DNA from: Algoriphagus iocasae
GTDB lineage: Bacteria > Bacteroidota > Bacteroidia > Cytophagales > Cyclobacteriaceae
DNA length: 64,000 nucleotides
Reading direction: 5' to 3'
Assembly (NCBI RefSeq): GCF_014206875.1
Contig: NZ_JACIJO010000005.1
Span: 1-64,000, forward strand
A program made the position numbers and the translations under genes. Position 1 is the stretch's first letter; the number at the start of each line of letters is the position of its first letter. The notes under the pieces are model-generated. The model ran no database searches, was not told where the DNA came from, and worked only from the letters and a program-made list of their open reading frames with translations. Positions 48,273 through 56,537 of the stretch are shown here, in pieces.

Positions 48273-48357
48273 ATTTAAAAGTGTTTTTATGTAAAACATT
48301 CGTTTACCTAACACGTATTTATTTGCAATCTTTGCCATAACTAAACCCTATCTCCTG

Positions 48358-49275
48358 ATGAACAAATCACTTTTCCCCCTTCTAGTCTGCTTGCTTATTT
48401 CAAGCATTAGCTTTTCCCAAACAAAAAATGATAAGTTATTTCTGACCGATGAAACTAAAGAAGTCAAGATAAAAGAAGTTGGACCGGATTTCATCAAGTA
48501 CACTTTTCCAGGCGAGGAAGTGCTATATACAATCAGTAAAAATGTAGTAAACAAGATTGAGTTTTCCAGTGGGAGAATTGAGGAATTCACTACACCATTC
48601 AAAGAAATCAACTCCATACTGGATATTGAAAAGGTTTTCATCACTTTTAATCCTGATGATGTGCAAGGCTTAGATATGAAAGGAGATTTATTTTCCAAGG
48701 CTGTTGGCGTGACCACATTGTCCAGCGTAAACAACGTGAACAACAGAGCCCTGACTAAACTAAAAACTGAAGCTTTTATGATGGGTGCCAACGCACTTTT
48801 TATCGGGAATCAGTTCCAGCGTGGAAATCAATACGGCAATGAAAATACACCGGGTAATAGCACCATGACTACCTATTCTGCGAAAGCCTATTCTTCTAAA
48901 AAACTGGATATAGTTGCAGCTAAAGAGATGATCGAAAACCACAAATTCAATTATTACCAAAGATTAGAATTATCCCGCAACGATTGGAGTCCAAATCTAG
49001 TTTTTCAGGAATCTTGGGATAAAGACTATTTCCCTATTTTAGATGAATTAGGTGAGGTATCAGAAAAAGATGGTGTCCTTTTTGTCAAGCTAAATAGTAA
49101 GAAGTTAGGAGACAAAAAGTTACAGGTAGTCAGAATAGGTGAAGATCAACTTACTTTGATGGATCGAACAGATAAAAAGATTATTAATTACGACTTTTTA
49201 ACTGACCAACACAAGCAGGTTCAGAACAGAATAAAAATGGCACAATTGCGGAAAGAAAACGAAAATGGGCAATAA
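48358..49275 (+). CDS. Secreted protein of unknown function
   Basis: A 305-residue protein I do not recognise. A clear signal peptide (about 20 residues, ending SISFSQ) suggests export. Residues about 25-75 (KLFLTDETKEVKIKEVGPDF, SKNVVNKIEFSSGRIEEFTT) look like a short beta-rich repeat that occurs in many Bacteroidota hypothetical proteins. A Gly/Asn-rich segment lies near 155-175, and the C-terminal third is charged. It may be periplasmic. A convergent aldo/keto reductase gene follows, with a shared terminator. Confidence 0.75.
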   Translation: MNKSLFPLLVCLLISSISFSQTKNDKLFLTDETKEVKIKEVGPDFIKYTFPGEEVLYTISKNVVNKIEFSSGRIEEFTTPFKEINSILDIEKVFITFNPDDVQGLDMKGDLFSKAVGVTTLSSVNNVNNRALTKLKTEAFMMGANALFIGNQFQRGNQYGNENTPGNSTMTTYSAKAYSSKKLDIVAAKEMIENHKFNYYQRLELSRNDWSPNLVFQESWDKDYFPILDELGEVSEKDGVLFVKLNSKKLGDKKLQVVRIGEDQLTLMDRTDKKIINYDFLTDQHKQVQNRIKMAQLRKENENGQ

Positions 49276-49281
49276 TCAATA

Positions 49282-49317
49282 AAGCCTGATTCTAGAAATA
49301 AATCAGGCTTCATTTTT
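49282..49317. terminator. Bidirectional terminator
   Basis: AAGCCTGATT (49282-49291) pairs with AATCAGGCTT (49301-49310); a T5 tract follows on the plus side and an A/T-rich stretch on the minus side. It sits between two convergent genes. Confidence 0.75.
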
Positions 49318-50302
49318 ACCATTGAAGGTGGACTTCCTTTTTGATATATTTTTCATAAACCTCCTTTGCTATTGCCATTTGCGCAGAAGTAAGTGGCACG
49401 CCATCCGAAGCTTGAATATTGGACTCCAACTGAGAAAGCTTCGATGCTCCCGGAATCACCGTACTCACCTCAGGAAACATCAATATCCATTTCAAGGCAA
49501 ACTCCGCCAAAGACTGATCTGCTCCCAACTCTCTTTTTAATTCTTCTATAGCCTCAAAAGCTATTTCCAGTGGCACTCCTGAAAAAGTTTCTCCTTTGTC
49601 AAAGGCTTTTCCCTCTCTATTGAAATAGCGATGGTCGTCTTTGGAAAAAGTTGTTTCAGGGGTGATTTTCCCGCTCAAAAGACCACTCGCCAAAGGCACA
49701 CGTACAATAATTCCAATTTCGTTTTTTTGGGCATTTCGGAATAAAACTTCATTCGGCTTTTGCCTGAAAACATTAAATATCACCTGAATGGTTGACACAA
49801 TATCATATTTGATAGCACTCAATCCTTCTTTCACCTGCTCCACACTTACACCCATCGCTGCGATTTTCCCTTCAGCTTTTAGATTTTCAAATAATTCAAA
49901 AATCTCATCTCTCTGATAAACTGCCTCCGGAGGACAATGCAACTGAATCAAATCCAGTCTATCCAACCCTGTATTCCTTAAACTATCCTCCACATGCCTT
50001 CTGAGTTTATCAACAGTATAGGATTCATTCACATGAGGCTGTATTCGCCTTCCACACTTGGTAGCAACATAGATTTTTTCAGAGCGCTCTCTTACCGCTT
50101 TCCCTACAGCCGCTTCGCTGAGCCCGGCATCGTAAACGTCTGCGGTATCAACAAAATTAACTCCATTATCAAACGCTGTATGCAATAATTCTTCTGCAAT
50201 CTTTGGATCAAAAGGCTTTCCCCAGCCTCCACCAACTTGCCATGTTCCAAGTCCAATTTCTGAGATTTCAAATCCTGTTTTACCTAGTTTACGATAATTC
50301 AT
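49316..50302 (-). CDS. Aldo/keto reductase
   Basis: A 328-residue NADPH-dependent (beta/alpha)8 oxidoreductase. The catalytic tetrad is complete: Asp52, Tyr57 (NFVDTADVYDAG), Lys82 (VATKCGRR) and His122 (IQLHCPP). The C-terminal segment STVIPGASKLSQLESN binds the cofactor phosphate. Substrate unknown; it resembles the YajO/Tas-like group of general aldehyde reductases. It converges with the secreted unknown gene. Confidence 0.94.
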   Translation of the reverse strand: MNYRKLGKTGFEISEIGLGTWQVGGGWGKPFDPKIAEELLHTAFDNGVNFVDTADVYDAGLSEAAVGKAVRERSEKIYVATKCGRRIQPHVNESYTVDKLRRHVEDSLRNTGLDRLDLIQLHCPPEAVYQRDEIFELFENLKAEGKIAAMGVSVEQVKEGLSAIKYDIVSTIQVIFNVFRQKPNEVLFRNAQKNEIGIIVRVPLASGLLSGKITPETTFSKDDHRYFNREGKAFDKGETFSGVPLEIAFEAIEELKRELGADQSLAEFALKWILMFPEVSTVIPGASKLSQLESNIQASDGVPLTSAQMAIAKEVYEKYIKKEVHLQW

Positions 50303-50457
50303 GGGTATTTTTTATTAAAGAATGGCCTACAAAAAGTTATAAGCATCGGGTATTTAAAATGGCTATCGAAAAGCAATATAAATTTTTATCTTTAGAATCT
50401 TTGATGAAAATTGATCCAGTTTTTCGGAGATCATTTTTCGATTCAACCTATACAGAA

Positions 50458-50850
50458 ATGAAATCTAGAAGACAATTCTTAAAATCTGTTGGCGTAGCAA
50501 GTGCTGCAGCCGTATTACCTATTCAATCAATCGCTAAAGAAATGGCAAAACAAAAAATGATTCATCAGGTCTATTTTTACCTGCATGATGTAGCTAACAC
50601 TGAAGAGTTTTTAACAGAAGCAGTTCCTATGTTGGGAAGATGTAAAACAGTAGGAAAATTCATAGCTGGAGTTCCGGCTGATACTGCCGATCGTGACGTG
50701 GTAGACCACTCTTTTCAGGTTTCTTGTACGATTTTCTTTGATAGCTTAGAAGATCAAAATGTTTATCAGTCTGATCCACTACATTTGGAGTTCATTGAAA
50801 AATATTCACATATGTGGAAGACTGTAAAAGTCTACGATATAGCGATATAA
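50458..50850 (+). CDS. Dabb (stress-responsive A/B barrel) domain protein with Tat-like signal
   Basis: 130 residues from ATG 50458. The N-terminus MKSRRQFLKSVGVASAAAVLP carries a twin-Arg motif (SRRQFLK), so it is probably exported by Tat (the motif is SRRQFLK; 20 residues kept here as MKSRRQFLKSVGVASAAAVL). The following ~95 residues form a Dabb domain: IHQVYFYLHDVAN, a Cys-rich middle, HSFQVSCTIFFDS and HPLH-like DPLHLEFIEKY. The frame is open upstream to 50203, overlapping the reductase gene, but only this start gives a signal. Role unknown. Confidence 0.82.
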   Translation: MKSRRQFLKSVGVASAAAVLPIQSIAKEMAKQKMIHQVYFYLHDVANTEEFLTEAVPMLGRCKTVGKFIAGVPADTADRDVVDHSFQVSCTIFFDSLEDQNVYQSDPLHLEFIEKYSHMWKTVKVYDIAI

Positions 50851-50902
50851 CACATCTTGATTCCAATAATTATCGTAACTAGGATTCATATCAACTCATA
50901 AA

Positions 50903-52219
50903 ATGAGAAAATTTATTTACCTGAGTTTGCTGTTAGTGGGACTTGGATCCTGCAACAAAAAAGATGATCCTACGCCAAATCCACAATCTGACGTTGTAAA
51001 GGATGCAATCTATGATACGATGGAAGAATGGTATTATTGGAATCAAGAACTTCCTCCCAAACCAAATCTATCTGATTTTGCTTCGAATGAAGAGTTTCTT
51101 GAAGCGATAAAATTCAAGCCTTTGGATAGGTTTTCATACCTGACCACCCAGGAAGACTTCAACAATGCTTTTGTTGGCAGAAATGCAGGCCATGGTTTTG
51201 GATTTGCTTTCGATGCTAATGAGCGACTTTATTTAACCTTTGTCTTTGATGAAGCTCCAGCTGGAAAAGATGGTTGGCAAAGAGGTTGGGAAATTATCGA
51301 AGTGAATGGAAAGCCAATTGCTGATTATAAAACCACATCAGGCGGCTATGATTTTAAATTGGGTGGAGCAGAAGCTGGAATAACCAACTCCTTTACCTTC
51401 AAACTTCCTGATGGATCGACTACGACTCGCTCTAACACAAAAGCTGAATACCAGTCTAATTCTGTTTTATACCAAACAGTCATCGAACTGACAGGAAAAA
51501 AAGTTGGCTATTGGGTTTATAACAGTTTCAAAGCAACAGCGGGTCTAAGTCCGACAAGAAGCCAAGAAGTCGAAGATTCATTTACCTATTTCCAGAATCA
51601 AGGCGTAAGCGAACTGATCATTGATTTGAGATACAATGGAGGAGGGTCTGTAGCTGTAGCAGAGCAAATTTCAAATTACCTGATTCAATCTGCAAACAAT
51701 GGCAAGTTGATGTACACCAATAAGCTGAACTACCTAAAAACCAATCTAGAGAATAGCACCAATTTTAAAAAAATCGGTTCTCTAAGCCTAGACAGGTTAG
51801 TTTTCATCACTTCAAGGGGAACTGCTTCTGCCTCCGAATTAGTCATAAATAGCCTTACCCCTTATTTTGACATTACTTTGATTGGGGATAATACCTTTGG
51901 AAAACCAGTGGGTTCTTTCCCTCTTTCACCTTATGAACCAGTTCTCAAAAAGAATAATGTGGAATTGGTCCCTATCACTTTTGCTACTGCAAACGCAGAA
52001 GGCAACGCTGAATATTTTGATGGATTTGAACCGGATTTTCTTGTGGGAGACACCCCGCAATTCGATTGGGGAGATTCTCAGGATTTGAGACTATCGGCCG
52101 CTATTCAGGTTTTGGAAAATGGAGGAGTAAATAGCAGAATGCTAAATTCTTACTATCGCCCTCGATGGGAGATGATAGATGCATTTAAAGGATTGCAACA
52201 GGAATTCCCTGTTTATTAG
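50903..52219 (+). CDS. S41-family peptidase lipoprotein
   Basis: A 438-residue C-terminal-processing-type protease. The lipobox puts the lipidated Cys at residue 17 (LVGLGSCNKK). A PDZ-like domain (about 90-170) precedes the protease core (about 195-430). Ser309 (RGTASASELV) and Lys334 (NTFGKPVGS) are 25 residues apart, the spacing of the Ser-Lys dyad in Prc/CtpA, so it should be active. Substrates are unknown. The gene is followed by a terminator shared with hisIE. Confidence 0.92.
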   Translation: MRKFIYLSLLLVGLGSCNKKDDPTPNPQSDVVKDAIYDTMEEWYYWNQELPPKPNLSDFASNEEFLEAIKFKPLDRFSYLTTQEDFNNAFVGRNAGHGFGFAFDANERLYLTFVFDEAPAGKDGWQRGWEIIEVNGKPIADYKTTSGGYDFKLGGAEAGITNSFTFKLPDGSTTTRSNTKAEYQSNSVLYQTVIELTGKKVGYWVYNSFKATAGLSPTRSQEVEDSFTYFQNQGVSELIIDLRYNGGGSVAVAEQISNYLIQSANNGKLMYTNKLNYLKTNLENSTNFKKIGSLSLDRLVFITSRGTASASELVINSLTPYFDITLIGDNTFGKPVGSFPLSPYEPVLKKNNVELVPITFATANAEGNAEYFDGFEPDFLVGDTPQFDWGDSQDLRLSAAIQVLENGGVNSRMLNSYYRPRWEMIDAFKGLQQEFPVY

Positions 52220-52220
52220 C

Positions 52221-52252
52221 AAAAAAGCCCGGCATCAACCGGGCTTTTTTTT
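52221..52252. terminator. Bidirectional terminator between S41 protease and hisIE
   Basis: AAAAAAGCCCGG (52221-52232) pairs with CCGGGCTTTTTT (52239-52250) around a 6-base loop. The A and T runs make it work for both convergent genes. Confidence 0.92.
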
Positions 52253-52859
52253 ATTTCTTCTGATGCCTATCGATCAGCACTTCCATCACTTCATCCAATT
52301 CATATCCTTTGGCTTCTAATAAAACCAGGTAGTGGTAAAGCAAATCGGCTGCCTCTCCCATGAAAAGCTCTTTATTATCATCCTTCGCTTCAATCACGAT
52401 TTCCACAGCCTCTTCGCCTACCTTCTGAGCAACTTTATTGATGCCTTTGGCAAAAAGGGAAGCGGTATATGACTTATCAGTTGGATTGTTTTTCCGATCC
52501 TTAATAATTGCTCTGAGCTGATCGATAAAACCGGTTTTTGAATCATTCACTTCATCAAAACAAGTGTCAGCCCCAGTATGGCAAACCGGACCTCTTGGAT
52601 TAGCTTTCACTAAAATCGAATCTCCATCACAATCCACAGCGATAGAAACCAATTCCATGAAATTACCGGAAGTTTCCCCTTTGGTCCAGAGTCGGTTTTT
52701 GCTACGGCTAAAAAAAGTAACCATTCCACTTTCTTTTGTTTTTGCTAAAGCTTCCTCGTTCATATAGCCCTGCATCAATACTTTCCCACTTAGAGAATCC
52801 TGTGCAATTGCCGGAACCAAACCGTCCATTTTCTTGAAATCTATAATTCTTTCGCTCAT
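52251..52859 (-). CDS. hisI: Bifunctional phosphoribosyl-AMP cyclohydrolase / phosphoribosyl-ATP pyrophosphatase
   Basis: Steps 2 and 3 of histidine synthesis in one 202-residue protein (HisIE). The N-terminal HisI domain (about 1-110) carries LVPAIAQDS, MQGYMNEEAL, TFFSRSKNRLWTKGETSGN and the metal-binding cysteines in DCDGDSILVKANP and GPVCHTGADTCF. The C-terminal HisE domain (about 115-202) is helical with KVGEEAVEIVIEAKD and EAADLLYHYLVLL. It is the last gene of the his run, 2 bp after hisF. Confidence 0.97.
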   Translation of the reverse strand: MSERIIDFKKMDGLVPAIAQDSLSGKVLMQGYMNEEALAKTKESGMVTFFSRSKNRLWTKGETSGNFMELVSIAVDCDGDSILVKANPRGPVCHTGADTCFDEVNDSKTGFIDQLRAIIKDRKNNPTDKSYTASLFAKGINKVAQKVGEEAVEIVIEAKDDNKELFMGEAADLLYHYLVLLEAKGYELDEVMEVLIDRHQKK

Positions 52860-52861
52860 TA

Positions 52862-53617
52862 CTATATTCTTATACTGATTTCTGAATCTGAGAGATAACT
52901 CTTCAATTCAGGAATACCAATTTCTTTAAAGTGAAAAATACTTGCTGCCAAAGCCGCGTCTGCTTTGCCAAAGGTAAACACATCTTTGAAATGTGCCATG
53001 GTTCCAGCTCCACCGGATGCGATTACAGGAATGGAAAGTGCATATGAAATCTCTGCCAATAATTCATTCGAAAATCCCGCCTTGGTACCATCATGATCCA
53101 TAGATGTCAACAAAATTTCTCCAGCACCTCGATCGCAAACCTCTTGTGCCCATTCCTGAGTTTTCAACAAAGTAGCTTTCCTTCCTCCATGCGTATGCAC
53201 AAAGTCAATTCCATCGACATTCCGCGTATCTATTGCCACCACGATGCATTGGGAGCCAAATTCGGCAGCCATTTCATTGATGATCTGAGGATTTTTTACT
53301 GCAGATGAATTTATGGAAATCTTATCTGCCCCTGCATTTAGAAGCACTTTCACATCTTCCACTGTAGAAATCCCACCTCCCACTGTAAATGGAATATTGA
53401 TCGCCTTTGCCACTTTGGTCACCAATTCAGCCAAAGTTTTCCTTTTGTCAACAGTCGCTGTGATATCCAAAAACACCAACTCATCAGCTCCTTCATCAGA
53501 GTAAATTTTTGCCAATTCCACTGGATCTCCTGCGTCACGAAGTTCCACAAAGTTCACTCCTTTGACAGTTCGGCCTTCTTTGATATCGAGGCAAGGGATT
53601 ATTCTCTTTGTTAACAT
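52862..53617 (-). CDS. hisF: Imidazole glycerol phosphate synthase, cyclase subunit
   Basis: With HisH, turns PRFAR and ammonia from glutamine into imidazole glycerol phosphate and AICAR. 251 residues, a (beta/alpha)8 barrel: Asp11 lies in [15 protein letters not shown], the second catalytic Asp in VAIDTRN, and the phosphate sites in VGGGIST and ASGGAGTM. It lies 2 bp before hisIE and about 214 bp after hisA, a gap that contains an inverted-repeat element. Confidence 0.98.
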   Translation of the reverse strand: MLTKRIIPCLDIKEGRTVKGVNFVELRDAGDPVELAKIYSDEGADELVFLDITATVDKRKTLAELVTKVAKAINIPFTVGGGISTVEDVKVLLNAGADKISINSSAVKNPQIINEMAAEFGSQCIVVAIDTRNVDGIDFVHTHGGRKATLLKTQEWAQEVCDRGAGEILLTSMDHDGTKAGFSNELLAEISYALSIPVIASGGAGTMAHFKDVFTFGKADAALAASIFHFKEIGIPELKSYLSDSEISIRI

Positions 53618-53680
53618 TATATAGTATTCAAAACTTCATTATTCATAATTCGGAATTCTTCATTCGAACTTAATTTTTTT

Positions 53681-53819
53681 GATTTACGAGTTACGATTTA
53701 CGAGCTCAATTTAAGTATTAAGCATTGTTCAATTAGTTAATCCTTCAGGATGGTCAGAAGTGGAAATGAGGTTTGATGATCAGTTCAATCTCGTAAATCA
53801 AAAATCGTCATTCGTAAAT
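53681..53819. repeat. Inverted-repeat element D1 between hisA and hisF
   Basis: GATTTACGAG-type arms: ACGATTTACGAG at 53693-53704 and CTCGTAAATC at 53790-53799 (10 bp perfect pairing), with a further outer copy GATTTACGAG (53681-53690) and TTCGTAAAT (53811-53819). The middle has no coding frame. A diverged second copy, D2, lies on the other side of hisA. Confidence 0.7.
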
Positions 53820-53831
53820 ACTCTAGTAAAA

Positions 53832-54548
53832 TCAACCAAACGATGCCAATTCCTCCAAACTTACTCTCCCTTCATAGTACGCCTTTCCAACTATCGTCCC
53901 ATATACGCCGATTTTCTCCAGTTCTTCCAAGTCTTTGACCGAGGAAACCCCTCCACTTGCGATCAGTTTCACACCAGGGATTTCTTCCAAAATCTCTTTA
54001 TATAAATCCACTGAAGGTCCCTGAAGCAAACCGTCTTTCGCGACGTCAGTGCAAATGACATAACTAATGCCCAATGCCACATAATCTTTAATGAAAGGGA
54101 TCAAATCTACCTTTGTCGTCTCTTCCCAACCTCCAACAGCTATTTTTCTATCCTTTGCATCCGCTCCTAAAATGATTTTTTCTGAGCCGTAGGTTTTAAT
54201 CCAAGTTTTAAACAAACTGGCATTTTTCACAGCAATGCTTCCACCAGTCACTTGCTTTGCTCCCAATTCAAAAGCTTTTTCTATCTCTTCATCCGCCTGA
54301 ATTCCTCCTCCAAAATCAACTTGGAGGCTTGTTCCTACGCTAATCCGCTCCAACACTTCCCCATTCACAATTTTCTTTGCTTTAGCTCCATCTAAGTCAA
54401 CCAAGTGCAGGCGCTGGATTCCAGCTCCTTCAAAGCGCTTGGCCATTTCCAATGGATCATCGTGGTATTCTTTTTTGCTGCTGTAATCGCCTTGACTAAG
54501 ACGGACACACTTGCCTCCGATGAGGTCGATTGCTGGGATTATTTGCAT
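53832..54548 (-). CDS. hisA: ProFAR isomerase (HisA)
   Basis: Isomerises the ProFAR aminoaldose to the PRFAR ketose. 238 residues, barrel fold related to HisF. The two catalytic Asp residues are in IIPAIDLIGGKCVRL (Asp8) and in YVICTDVAKDG (about 129); Gly-rich phosphate loops are VDFGGGIQ and IASGGVSS. It lies between two related palindromic elements, with longer gaps to its neighbours than is usual in a his operon. Confidence 0.98.
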   Translation of the reverse strand: MQIIPAIDLIGGKCVRLSQGDYSSKKEYHDDPLEMAKRFEGAGIQRLHLVDLDGAKAKKIVNGEVLERISVGTSLQVDFGGGIQADEEIEKAFELGAKQVTGGSIAVKNASLFKTWIKTYGSEKIILGADAKDRKIAVGGWEETTKVDLIPFIKDYVALGISYVICTDVAKDGLLQGPSVDLYKEILEEIPGVKLIASGGVSSVKDLEELEKIGVYGTIVGKAYYEGRVSLEELASFG

Positions 54549-54571
54549 TTTTAGAATTCGAAAATTTTAAT

Positions 54572-54590
54572 GTTGAAAGATTGGAAAATT
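54572..54590 (+). repeat. Solo copy of the four-helix-gene border repeat
   Basis: GTTGAAAGATTGGAAAATT matches the left border repeat of the four-helix gene (62813 region, ATTGAAAGGTTGGAAAATT) at 17 of 19 positions. Here there is no gene beside it. It lies just upstream of the hisA start and adjoins element D2. Confidence 0.5.
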
Positions 54591-54725
54591 ACGATTTACA
54601 ATATAGGATTTGCGAGCTCAATTGCAGTTTTCCACATCCTACCTATATTAGCCCTTCCAGATGTTAAGAATTGGGAATGTTGATTGAGGTTCAAGCCAAT
54701 CTCGTATATCGTAATTCGTAAATCG
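54591..54725. repeat. Inverted-repeat element D2 between hisH and hisA
   Basis: Related to D1: the outer arms CGATTTAC (54592-54599) and GTAAATCG (54718-54725) pair perfectly, and inside GCGAGCTCAATTG (54612 region) and CCAATCTCGTATATC (54697-54710) line up with the same words in D1. No frame of note inside. Confidence 0.65.
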
Positions 54726-54738
54726 AAAATAATTGGTA

Positions 54739-55335
54739 TTAGACACTAAGGAAATTGTTTAATAACTTCTCTCCCACCAAGCCACTTTTCTCAGGGTGCG
54801 CTTGAATTGCGTAGTAATTATCCCGATGAAGTATGCCCGAGAAATCATGGATATAATGCGTCTGGGCAATTGTAAACTCACTCAACTCGGCATAAAAGCT
54901 ATGCACGTAATACACAAAAGGATTGGCTGGCAAGTCTTTCAAAAGCGGGTTATCAGCTAGATTTTCTAGTTCATTCCAACCCACATGCGGAACTTTGAAC
55001 TCCTGAGAATTCTCCGGCACAAAGCGTTTTACTTTTACTGGAAAAACCCCCAAACACTCGGTATCATTTTCCTCTGAATGTTCACAAAGCAATTGCAATC
55101 CAAGGCAAACACCCAAAAACGGCTGTTTTAACTCCTTGATCAAGGTGTCAAGTTTTCGCTCTTTGAGATATCTCATCGCAGTACTCGCCTCTCCCTGCCC
55201 AGGAAAAACAACTTTATCGGCAGCCCGGATTACTTCTGGATCATCTGTTAATTCAGCATGAACACCTAACCGCTCCAAAGCGTAAAGCACCGACTGCACA
55301 TTGCCGGAATTATATTTAATGACTGCTATATTCAT
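54739..55335 (-). CDS. hisH: Imidazole glycerol phosphate synthase, glutaminase subunit
   Basis: Provides ammonia from glutamine to HisF. 198 residues, class I glutamine amidotransferase. The nucleophile Cys77 is in FLGVCLGLQLL; the His-x-Glu pair is in AIQAHPEKSG near residue 180. YNSGNVQSV (8-16) is the glutamine-fold start and VVFPGQGEAS the oxyanion strand. It is the first his gene of this run; hisG, hisD, hisC and hisB are not in the window. Confidence 0.97.
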   Translation of the reverse strand: MNIAVIKYNSGNVQSVLYALERLGVHAELTDDPEVIRAADKVVFPGQGEASTAMRYLKERKLDTLIKELKQPFLGVCLGLQLLCEHSEENDTECLGVFPVKVKRFVPENSQEFKVPHVGWNELENLADNPLLKDLPANPFVYYVHSFYAELSEFTIAQTHYIHDFSGILHRDNYYAIQAHPEKSGLVGEKLLNNFLSV

Positions 55336-55340
55336 TTTTT

Positions 55341-55409
55341 AGAAGACTGAAGACTGAAGACCGGAGACTGAAGTTAATTGCTTCTGTCTTCTGTCTTCCG
55401 ACTTCGGTC
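55341..55409. repeat. GAAGACT-repeat hairpin between phhA and hisH
   Basis: The left side is built of GAAGACT units (AGAAGACTGAAGACTGAAGA, 55341-55360, continuing to 55373) and the right side of CTTCTGTCTTCTGTCTTCCG (55381-55400), so the two halves pair into a long purine/pyrimidine hairpin with a short loop. No gene lies in the gap. Confidence 0.7.
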
Positions 55410-55465
55410 AATAGTTATTTTCGATAAATAGTTATATCTCCCTAACGCCCAAACTTCAAAACCTC

Positions 55466-56242
55466 CTACTTCTCACTTCCCAACATCTCCTCGAGCACTG
55501 CCTCAATCTCAGGTAGCGACTCGTAAAGTTGCTCGTAATTCTCGATCACAAAGTATTTATCCTGGAAGTGATCTTTCCAGTATTCCTGATTCATAATTTT
55601 CCGAACATCATAATCATAATGCTTCGGTTCATTTGAAAGGCTGAATTTAGTCTCTCCTGCCGAACTTAGGATACCTGCCCCATAAATTTTTAGCTCTCCA
55701 TCCTCTTTTATTAAGCCAAACTCAATCGTAAACCAATAAATCCTACTCAACAACTGGATCGCCCAAGGATTTTTGATATGTTTTAAAGCGATGCCGGAAA
55801 GTTTTTCCAAGAAATCCACATAGGGCTGATTGGTCAACATCGGCATATGTGCAAAAGCATCATGAAACATATCTGGCTCCTCCAGGTAATCCAATTGCTC
55901 CATTTTACGCAGCCAGGTCGAAGAAGGAAATCGTCTTTTGTTTAGCAATCCAAAAAACAAATCATCGTCAATCAAGCCAGGAACTACTTGCACTTCCCAT
56001 CCAGTGGTTTTCGATAAAATCTGATTCAGCTCATCAAAATTCGCAATCTTATCGGCGGTAAATTTCACGATTTCAACTCCCTCTAAATAGGCTTTGGAAG
56101 CAGCTTTCGGGAGATTGGGCATCTGTCGTTCAAAGAGAATCTTCCAGACTTTAAAATCTTCTGGAGTATAGGCATCGTATTCCTGCCTGAGTTTCTGTAG
56201 TCGTGGATCGCTAAAGACCCAGTCTTTTGGTTTTGAATTCAT
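55466..56242 (-). CDS. phhA: Phenylalanine 4-monooxygenase
   Basis: Iron- and tetrahydropterin-dependent enzyme converting phenylalanine to tyrosine. 258 residues, the bacterial catalytic-domain-only form. The iron ligands are His127, His132 (DMFHDAFAHMP) and Glu174 (WFTIEFGLI). It is found between the his genes and the aroF-trp operon, in the same direction. Whether it serves tyrosine supply or phenylalanine breakdown cannot be told; no fah or hmgA genes are nearby. A terminator precedes it, so it probably starts its own transcript. Confidence 0.97.
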   Translation of the reverse strand: MNSKPKDWVFSDPRLQKLRQEYDAYTPEDFKVWKILFERQMPNLPKAASKAYLEGVEIVKFTADKIANFDELNQILSKTTGWEVQVVPGLIDDDLFFGLLNKRRFPSSTWLRKMEQLDYLEEPDMFHDAFAHMPMLTNQPYVDFLEKLSGIALKHIKNPWAIQLLSRIYWFTIEFGLIKEDGELKIYGAGILSSAGETKFSLSNEPKHYDYDVRKIMNQEYWKDHFQDKYFVIENYEQLYESLPEIEAVLEEMLGSEK

Positions 56243-56290
56243 GTTCTTGCTATTTGGGTATATTCTGTTCTTTTTAATATTCTTCTTTTT

Positions 56291-56364
56291 CCGTCACAGT
56301 TGTCCAGCTTCTGGAGAAGCATCATAACGGTGATTGCTTCGCTCCTTCGTCACTCGCAATGACG
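56291..56364. repeat. Palindromic intergenic repeat (GTCATTGCGAG type)
   Basis: The minus strand contains GTCATTGCGAGTGACGAAGG continuing to GAGCGAAGCAATC, a word I recognise as recurring between genes in many Bacteroidota. CGTCA (56292-56296) and TGACG (56360-56364) close the element and CCAGCTTCTGG forms an inner hairpin. Confidence 0.75.
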
Positions 56365-56372
56365 CTGGAAAT

Positions 56373-56408
56373 AAAAAAAGGCCTACTCCTGGAAGGAATA
56401 GGCCTCTA
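56373..56408 (-). terminator. Terminator of the trp-aroF operon
   Basis: On the minus strand GAGGCCTATTCC pairs with GGAGTAGGCC around a short loop and is followed by T7. It lies about 130 bases after the aroF stop; the part 56410-56537 holds nothing I recognise. Confidence 0.85.
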
Positions 56409-56537
56409 TATTTTTTACCAAAAAAACCATAGTCATCCTACCCCTTCATTGAGAATGGTGGTAAGAATGATGTACGAAAGTTCTTGGTGTCGGATTCATG
56501 CTACTAATTTAATCAGGTTAATCTAGAAATCAATTTT

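Noticed and set aside
50203-50457. Upstream extension of the Dabb-domain gene
   Set aside because: It would overlap the divergent aldo/keto reductase gene and hide the Tat-type signal at 50458.
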